Origin: Geosiphon pyriformis
Lineage: Eukaryota > Glomeromycota > Glomeromycetes > Archaeosporales > Geosiphonaceae
Direction: 5' to 3'
NCBI GenBank assembly: GCA_016748015.1
Contig: JAAOMT010000072.1
Span: 190,299-254,298 of the forward strand
DNA length: 64,000 nt
Positions 57,960 to 64,000 of this stretch are shown one piece after another. The position numbers were made by a program, and so were the translations under genes. The notes under the pieces are model-generated. The model worked only from the letters and a program-made list of their open reading frames with translations. It was not told the origin of the DNA and ran no database searches. Positions within the stretch are counted from its first letter, which is position 1; each line of letters begins with the position of its first letter.

Positions 57960-59660
57960 AGAGAAAAAATAACACAATTTGCACCTACCAAACCTAACAG
58001 CAAAAAATTTTATAACACCTAGCATACAGACAACACCAGCTGACAACATAGAAACTACACTGTTGGACAAGTCAAAAACCACACCATTATCTCCAACCAA
58101 GCCAGTTTTTTCTATCTCTGCTCTATGCTTGGTCCTAAAAGTCCATATTCAAGTGCAATGCAACTCCACCACAAATTTAATGTATTCCACAAGAGTCTGA
58201 GTAGCTTTTTTTTTCCTCAAAAACTGAAACAGCTTCAGTATACCAATTTTTTATTACAAAACTCTTGCACACTGCTGTATAAAGATTCACATCCAAAAAA
58301 CATAATGAGAATGAGAGCAGAATAGCAGATAGAGACAAACTCGAAAGACCAGACATTGACATCCATTTTTCAGCAGCTTTAACCAAAATGTCTCCATGGA
58401 GACCAGAATTATCAGAACAAGTGAAAACTTGATCAGAGAACTCCACCTCACCACACAGCAAACACAAAACACCAGGATAACTTCTGTTATACAACCTTTT
58501 TCTAACTGCAACTGGCAGCCACTTATATACAGCCTTCATCATATATGTGCACAAATTGGCCAACTTCTTACTAGTGAACCCAGAAAGCATGTGTGAATTA
58601 GGATGCCAAATTGTTGCAGTAGCATTCCAATCTATTTCTTTAATCATAATATTTGGAACTATATTAAAACCCAGACTAGCCTTCCAACAGGCACAGCATA
58701 TTGACCAGTATAAGTCCCAAGCAAAATAACAAACATTACCAGATATGGCAGTCTTCTCAGCGACCAGAAACCTTTCCCGGATTTTAACCAGCAAAAAAAA
58801 AAATGAGAAAGTAGCCTCATTAGCCAGTACATTAGCCCTTATATTGCCTAATACATCTGAATATTCTTTAATCTTTACTCACTTAATTGAAATATTTTTG
58901 TCCTTAAAGAGATTAACTATCTGCAGTTTTTCATCCAACATTGGTTATGGAAGTTAGGTGTAGTTGAAGAAGCCTCGGAAATGCAAGCATTAATTGCAGA
59001 TTAACTATCTGAGTACAAAACCACTGAGCATAAAAATGGAACACACTCCAAAGCCAACATCACAGCTTGTAGTTCAGTTAAAGTAGAGAACAAAAGTTCA
59101 GTGACCTTAACTTCAATGCCTGCATTTGCAGCCAGAAAGTATGTAGCTACTCTACCTGCCGTCTCAACAAAACCATCACATCTCAAAGATTCATTTGTAT
59201 AAATCTTAATACAATCAGACCACACCTTCAGTAGACTATTACAAACTTCAGAGAACTTATTAGAATCCAAAACACTTAGCACATCTTCCTTAGTAGCAAT
59301 AGCAGCTCCGACCCGCAAAAAAACAAAATTGTTCATAAAATCAGATGTCAAAGAAAACCAGTAAGGCACAGGGCCCCTCAAGTCCAATCACTTCTAATGC
59401 CAAAATGTTTTTTAGTTTATCATCTTTCCTTTTTTGTCAAGAATTCTGTTACCAAAAACAACACCAAAATGCTTCAATAAAAAAATGAATTTGTAATACA
59501 AAAACTGACCCAGAATGCCAGACATCAAAAAATTACCTGATCCACAAAAGATGCAAGATAAATTGTTCACTAAAGATAATTCATTCTCTAAAAAAATTTT
59601 CACCACCCCTGCCAAAAAATTGTTTACAGGACTAACACGCAACCTAACAGAAAATTGCAA
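57960..59660 (-). pseudogene. LINE F: RNase H and C-terminal tail (broken)
   Basis: 59001-59387 carries IYTNESLRCDGFVETAGRVA and LTELQAVMLALECVPFLCSV with the DS of the next motif. The first RNase H aspartate is N (YTNES for YTDGS). 58177-58794 carries the tail: FTSKKLANLCTYMMKAVY, RLYNRSYPGVLCLLCGEVEF and SDQVFTC, a zinc-knuckle-like end. 59412-59660 is the linker before RNase H. Confidence 0.85.
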
Positions 59661-60612
59661 AGAATTCAGAGGAGATCATTCCAGAACTTGCAAATCCAAA
59701 AATCTATGATCAAATAAATGTTCAAGAATATTGTAGTCATTAGAAAATGAAATTAGTGATGCCAACTTTCTTTCAGACTGTACTTGCTCAAAGGACTTCA
59801 AACCATATAAAGAAGGGTGGTGCAAAATTTCACTGGGAAAGTCATGTGGTAAACCAGTTTTGGTTTTAAGACCTTTTCTAATTATGATATCCTATTTGTG
59901 ACACATATCTAAAGTAACAAAACTGAACTGTATATGATAGTTAACAATGGGTTACAAAACTGCCAAAACCAAAGAACAAAATTGTTTGTCTATAATAGCT
60001 TTCCTTAATACTATATTAGAAAAAAATCTGACATTCTTATGGGCTTGAACCAAACTAGGCTTAGAGAAACCCTCAGTTGATAGAAAGATATTCAAATATT
60101 GGTGTGACTCACCTTTTTTAGCAATTAAAATTAGCAATTCATTAATTAATAACAAAATATTCTTAATCTTCTAATTGATAGAAATTGCTATTGTCTTATT
60201 ATTATTAATTGAGATGTCATTGATCACAAAAAATTCACTTGCAATGTTTAAAACATACTGCGTAGATGCCTGACTACTTCTAACCCAAATTGTATCATTA
60301 ACAAAAGTGCTTGCAGCCAAAAAGGAAGTTTTTTTTCCACTTGTTTCAATCCTGTCAGACTTTGTAACAAACTTAGAATCAATCCTATAATTGCATAAGT
60401 GTTCATGCCTTTTTACTTTACACAAAAGTAGATCATAAAATATTCTCCAAAGCAGCAGAGAAAAGACCTCCCCTTGATTCAACCCATTATGTACTCTATA
60501 ATCATCTGAAAGCCTAAAGTCAGTCATCACCCAGTTAATTCAGTTCCCATAAATGTTGTCAAAAAATTGGATAAAATGTTTACACATTTTGATGCAATGC
60601 AAGCTTACTCAC
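59661..60612 (-). pseudogene. LINE F: C-terminal part of reverse transcriptase (broken)
   Basis: 60171-60530 reads MTDFRLSDDYRVHNGLNQGE then VFSLLLWRIFYDLLLCKVKR, and STFVNDTIWVRSSQASTQY. The active-site box is FVND (60294-60305) in place of FVDD. 59952-60155 continues AKKGESHQYLNIFLSTEGFS. Upstream of 60530 the frame goes on (CIKMCKHFIQFFDNIYGN) to the junction with element G. Confidence 0.85.
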
Positions 60613-61585
60613 TGTTACTAGAGGTTTTTGGTCTCTTTTCTTAAATGTTGTCGATGCTTGTTTGCTGTGAATTCACGTTTTTTGGATGTGGTTGAACCTC
60701 CAGTAACTGAATTTATCTTCAAATTATCTCCTATAATTTGAACTGCTGGGCTTATAAGTGGAATGGCCAATTCCATGCCAGTTACTTTGTATAGTTACGT
60801 TGTAGTAAACGTTAACTCTTTCCCAGGAATTGCTCATTTGGAAGCTCACTAAATTGTGTGTAGTTACTTTTGCTGTGAAAGTCAACTCTTCTACAGAAAT
60901 CTTGTCTGTAGGCTACCCTAATGATTATGATAATAAAATAAAAGAAAATAAAAGAAAAGGAAAGAAAAAGAAGAAATGAGGAATTGATTTGTTAAAGTTG
61001 TTTTGGATCCAGGCCTGGAAGTGTTTTAACAGTCTACTGAAATTGGTAGCTAATCAATTTCAAACTGTTAGTTGTGTTTTTGAGGATTTTCCAAGTGTGA
61101 TAATTTAAAAAATTTGGTTTTTTGAATTATTTGATATTTATTTTTTTTTGTGTGTGTAGGAATGGTTTTAAGTGATAAATCTAAAGTAAGATACATTTTT
61201 TCGAAGAGAGAAGTTCTTCTTTTATACAACTTGTCATAACACTATTCTATGAACTTGAACTTTGTTATTTTCTACAATTTTGCTGAACTAAAGATACATT
61301 TCGGCAAACTACAAGTTATTTCTGCAAACTATTAAATATTTCGGCAAATTTCTATAAATTTCAGCAAACTTTTGAATGTTACATAGTTCGGGGTATTGCA
61401 TGATTGATCATCACAATTAGGTTACATTTGTGTTGTGTACAATTTGGGTTATTAAATAAAATGATAATTTTAGACATTTTTGCTAATATAATAAGTGATA
61501 ATTTGAAATGATAATATGCTAATTAATGATAGAAATTATAAGATAATTTTATGCTAAATAATATCTCCAATTTTGTCTGATAACA
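60613..61585 (-). repeat. 3' LTR of element G
   Basis: About 973 bp from TGTTACTAGAGG to TGATAACA on the plus strand. It contains an AAAGAAAA-type tract at 60935-60975. The left edge coincides with the end of readable LINE F coding sequence. The second LTR is outside the window, so the edges are inferred from TG/CA ends and the adjacent polypurine tract. Confidence 0.75.
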
Positions 61586-61598
61586 TAACCTCCTCCTC
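61586..61598 (-). other. Polypurine tract of element G
   Basis: The sense strand reads TGAGGAGGAGGTTA, directly next to the LTR start TGTTATCAG. Confidence 0.75.
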
Positions 61599-62231
61599 AA
61601 GACTGAGCTCCATCGAAGTCCAAGTACTGTCTGTAATTTCCAGATAGTAATCCAAAATTATTGAAGAAATTTGGTCTGAAAATTGTTTAAATTTCGGTTC
61701 TGTGAGCTTTCCAATATATTGTATCTTCAAAGGTCATAAAATTGGGTTTTGTAGGACATTTTCACAGGTGTGGAATAGGTCATAAAGTCTAAGAGCAGCT
61801 CTGAGTTTGTAGTGACTGTTTGTTGGTCCAGCTGTTGTCTTGAATTCATTGTGGAGTTGTTTCTGAATAGCTTTTTTTGTGAGCTTTGCTGTTGTAAGTT
61901 TCAGTTTCCGTTCGTAGAGTGTTTTTCCAATGTGGAAATATCTATAGATTAGAGGATATTCAGTGTTTTTCTCATTGAGACACAGTTGAAGTCTTTGTTG
62001 AATTGTAGCATTTGGTGGAATACTAATCAGAATGAGCATTAGGTTTTCTCTTAAAGCAAGCTTTAAAAGTTCTGGCAGGTGAATTCCAGAATAACTTCTT
62101 GTGTTCTTCTTATATGGGTAATATTTTCGTGAATTTGGGGCTAATTTTTTAACTACTTCTGTTTGGGTATAATTAATGTGGTTTCCAGTGACAGTAATGG
62201 ATAATTCGGATATTGTTTTTAAAGCTAACAT
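61599..62231 (-). pseudogene. Extra ORF downstream of integrase in element G (unknown family)
   Basis: Open for 165 codons (62231-61734), then one stop, then readable for about 45 more to the polypurine tract. The start MLALKTISELSITVTG is followed by a basic region (KLAPNSRKYYPYKKN) and LLKLALRENLMLILIS. Then come RYFHIGKTLYERKLKLT, KAIQKQLHNEF and LRLYDLFHTCENVLQNP. After the stop it continues IGKLTEPKFKQFSDQISSII. The last parts resemble H (LGKITNAQFEELQTQITQVI) and E. It is the best-preserved copy of this extra ORF. No signal peptide, transmembrane span or known motif is seen. Confidence 0.7.
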
Positions 62232-62395
62232 TAGTTTTTGGGATAATTGTTGAATGTTTTAAGAAATAGCCATTATAAAAGATTTGAAAATAAAAGAAAA
62301 TTATTTTTGGTGCATGGGTTTTTATGTTATTTTTGTTTTGTTTTTGTGAGATTGTTTCTAAATTATAAGAAGATAACTATAATAATAAATTTAAA

Positions 62396-62734
62396 TTATG
62401 TGTTTAAGTTGTGAGGCTGTTCAATGACAACTATTGGTTCTAAATTTCGGGGAATGTCTTTGGGATTGATTAAAGGGGAATGTGTACCAATTTGTGGAAT
62501 TAATGGTTCAAGATTGTTTCTGGAATTATAATGTTTCAAACGATCTCCATGTGCAACTTTTGCTAGAATTTTGTCATCAAGTCTTAGCTTGTATGATCCG
62601 TTGCCTAAAACTTCATGAATAAAGAATGGTCTATCCCATTTATTTTCAAATTTTCCACTCCATTGTTTTTCGGCTTTAGTTCTGTATAAGAGAACTTTGT
62701 TTCCAATTTTAAATTCATTGGTGACTGGAGGCAA
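62396..62734 (-). CDS. Integrase C-terminal GPY/F-like module, element G
   Basis: An open frame of 112 codons: FKIGNKVLLYRTKAEKQWSG, KFENKWDRPFFIHEVLGNGS, YKLRLDDKILAKVAHGDRLK, then a proline-rich end (IPRNLEPIVVIEQ). In an intact element it is fused to integrase. Here it is in a different frame, about 100 bp downstream. It resembles the GPY/F domain that contributes to DNA binding and target choice. Confidence 0.75.
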   Translation of the reverse strand: MPPVTNEFKIGNKVLLYRTKAEKQWSGKFENKWDRPFFIHEVLGNGSYKLRLDDKILAKVAHGDRLKHYNSRNNLEPLIPQIGTHSPLINPKDIPRNLEPIVVIEQPHNLNT

Positions 62735-62838
62735 TTTGTCATCATGCCATTCTTTTTGTTGAGTTTGGGAGTGTTCAATATGGGTGGCTGCTATTCGTCA
62801 TTTTCTTCCAATGTGCTAAGCAGAGTGTAGGCTCTTCG

Positions 62839-63780
62839 TTAAAGCATTTCTTGGAAATTGTTTTCATTAATTGGTTGTACTGGGTATGTTTCCACTGTGA
62901 AACTAATTGGTAACATTGCCATCCTTCCGTAAGTTAAATTAAATGGTGTGTGTTTTGTGGTATCTTGTTTTAGTGTCCTATATGCTAATAACACTGATGA
63001 AATAAAGAGATCCCATTCTTGCTCAAAATCAGTTGAAACTTTGGCTAATGATTCACACAATGTTCTGTTGAACCGTTCTACCAGTCCATTTGTTTGTGGA
63101 TGGTAGGGTAAAGATAATGGTCTCTTGACATTAAATTGTCCACACATTTCCTGGATTAAATTGTTCACGAAATGTGTTTTTTGATCAGATAAAAGTTCTA
63201 TTGGGCATTCATGTCTACAAATAATGTCTTCATAGATGAAGTTTGCTACTGATTTTGCATCTGCCCATTGAATGGCTCTGGCTTCAGACCATTTGGTGAG
63301 ATAATCTATGACTACTGCAATGTAGCGGTTTCCTTGGTTTGTGATAGGTAGTGGTCTGACTAAATCAATACCAACTCTGTCAAAAGGCTGTCCAACTTTG
63401 ATTGGGTTTAAAGGTTCTGTAGGACAAGTTCCTCCTCTTCTTTGACAACTATTACAAGATTTGACATATTCATGAATGTTTTTTCTCATTCGAGGCCAAA
63501 AGTAGTATTCTAGTGTTCTTTGGGTGGTGCTGTCTTTTCCGAAGTGAGCTGATGAAGGATCTGAGTGCATGTTGTATAATATAGTTTCTTTTTCCTGTTC
63601 TTGTATTAATCTGAGTGGTTTGTCTGGGTTTTTGAAATTTCGGTGATAAATAATGTTGCTGTGTAGAAAATATTGTTTGGCTTGTTGTTGTAGTCGATGT
63701 TTTTCATCTGGAGACCAATCTGTTGGGATTGTTAATGTTTCCAAATATTGTTTGAGATCATTGTAGTTTTTTGAATTCAT
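62839..63780 (-). CDS. Integrase, element G (core intact)
   Basis: An uninterrupted frame of 313 codons. HHCC zinc region: H in SAHFGKDSTTQRTLEYYFWP, then CNSCQRRGG. Catalytic core: VGIDLVRPLPI, VIDYLTKWSEA, LLSDQKTHFVN and NGLVERFNRTL keep all three of D, D and E. The frame ends in EML with a stop before the linker to the GPY/F module. As it lacks its N-terminal pol partners in the window, I cannot say whether the whole element is active. Confidence 0.9.
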   Translation of the reverse strand: MNSKNYNDLKQYLETLTIPTDWSPDEKHRLQQQAKQYFLHSNIIYHRNFKNPDKPLRLIQEQEKETILYNMHSDPSSAHFGKDSTTQRTLEYYFWPRMRKNIHEYVKSCNSCQRRGGTCPTEPLNPIKVGQPFDRVGIDLVRPLPITNQGNRYIAVVIDYLTKWSEARAIQWADAKSVANFIYEDIICRHECPIELLSDQKTHFVNNLIQEMCGQFNVKRPLSLPYHPQTNGLVERFNRTLCESLAKVSTDFEQEWDLFISSVLLAYRTLKQDTTKHTPFNLTYGRMAMLPISFTVETYPVQPINENNFQEML

Positions 63781-64000
63781 TGTTTGTTGGCTCTTTTGGT
63801 TGGTTAAGTTGAGTGTTGGTTTTTGTTTTCTAATCTTGTCTCATTCTGAAGAGACAGTCAACATTGGTGTAGAGTTTTTCTGGTTTGTGATGTACTATGT
63901 ATCAATAATTTGCTAGAAATCCTGTCCATTGGGTTTGTTTTGCATTTAGCTGAGTATTTTTGTTCTGAAGCCATTTGAGTCCAATATTATCAGTGATAAT
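63781..64000 (-). pseudogene. End of RNase H and RH-IN linker, element G
   Basis: The minus-strand frame from 64000 reads IITDNIGLKWLQNKNTQ, AKQTQWTGFLANY, a stop, then YIVHHKPEKLYTNVDCLF. This matches the TDH-x-L and GxxNxxADALSR blocks at the end of Ty3/gypsy RNase H. It continues rightwards out of the window. Confidence 0.75.

Larger units (their letters stand above)
57782..60612 (-). mobile_element. LINE copy F, 3' half (interrupted by element G)
   Basis: Same family as A-C. A poly(A) tail appears as T-run 57782-57797 on the plus strand. Next is the 3' UTR with the shared gtgtagtgttgtcttgtctg block, then the tail, RNase H and RT. RT coding continues without a gap up to 60612, where the LTR of element G starts. 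The rest should lie beyond G, outside the window. Confidence 0.88.
60613..64000 (-). mobile_element. Ty3/gypsy LTR retrotransposon G, 3' part (runs off the window)
   Basis: Inserted into the RT region of LINE F and transcribed leftwards. The window includes its 3' LTR, polypurine tract, an extra ORF, the GPY/F module, an integrase with the full catalytic triad, and the end of RNase H. It is the best preserved retroelement here, so probably the youngest. gag, protease, RT and the 5' LTR lie to the right. Confidence 0.9.

Noticed and set aside
61599-62231. Envelope gene of an errantivirus-like element
   Set aside because: No signal peptide, transmembrane span, cleavage-type site or cysteine pattern is visible; the protein is basic and helical.

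Overview
The window looks like nuclear DNA of an arbuscular mycorrhizal fungus (Glomeromycotina). It is very AT-rich, and the host genes are split by many short introns. The LINE and Ty3/gypsy proteins match, as far as I can recall, families that are abundant in Rhizophagus and Gigaspora genomes. I cannot name the genus from sequence alone.

Layout. 1-16.2 kb is a transposon nest: the 3' part of a LINE (A, 1-1977), then an ORF1-only LINE (B), whose 3' UTR is split by a 10.1-kb Ty3/gypsy element (H, 4548-14644, GCAT target duplication), then AT-rich DNA. 16.2-18.4 kb holds two adjacent Tc1/mariner elements, one badly decayed and one nearly intact. 18.7-35.8 kb is a compact island of seven host genes: COG4 (-), a CENP-Q-like kinetochore gene (+), VPS24/CHMP3 (-), an NFKBIL1-like gene (+), a large RA-PH adaptor (+), ATG10 (-) and an F-box/WD40 gene (+). 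Three neighbouring pairs are divergently transcribed from short shared intergenic regions. 36.8-64 kb is a second nest: a decayed LINE (C, -), a Ty3/gypsy element (D, +) split by a second 10-kb Ty3/gypsy element (E, -), AT-rich DNA, and a LINE (F, -) split by a third and better-preserved Ty3/gypsy element (G, -) that runs off the window end.

The host genes are housekeeping: Golgi tethering (COG4), kinetochore (CENP-Q-like), ESCRT-III (VPS24), autophagy conjugation (ATG10), Ras/phosphoinositide-type signalling (RA-PH) and probable ubiquitin ligase targeting (F-box). They do not form one pathway. Joining the exons I infer gives uninterrupted frames whose lengths fit known families: COG4 750 aa, CENP-Q-like 374, VPS24 216, RA-PH 1322, ATG10 286, F-box/WD40 722.

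The most unusual content is in the Ty3/gypsy elements. H and E encode gag, protease, a cysteine-rich zinc-ribbon-like segment, a dUTPase domain placed before reverse transcriptase, then RT, RNase H and integrase. H, E, G and probably D also carry an extra ORF between integrase and the 3' LTR that I do not recognise. All copies but G are heavily mutated, mostly by transitions. In five separate elements, catalytic aspartates have become asparagine through G-to-A changes. Every coding interpretation here rests on reading translations by eye; no database search was run.
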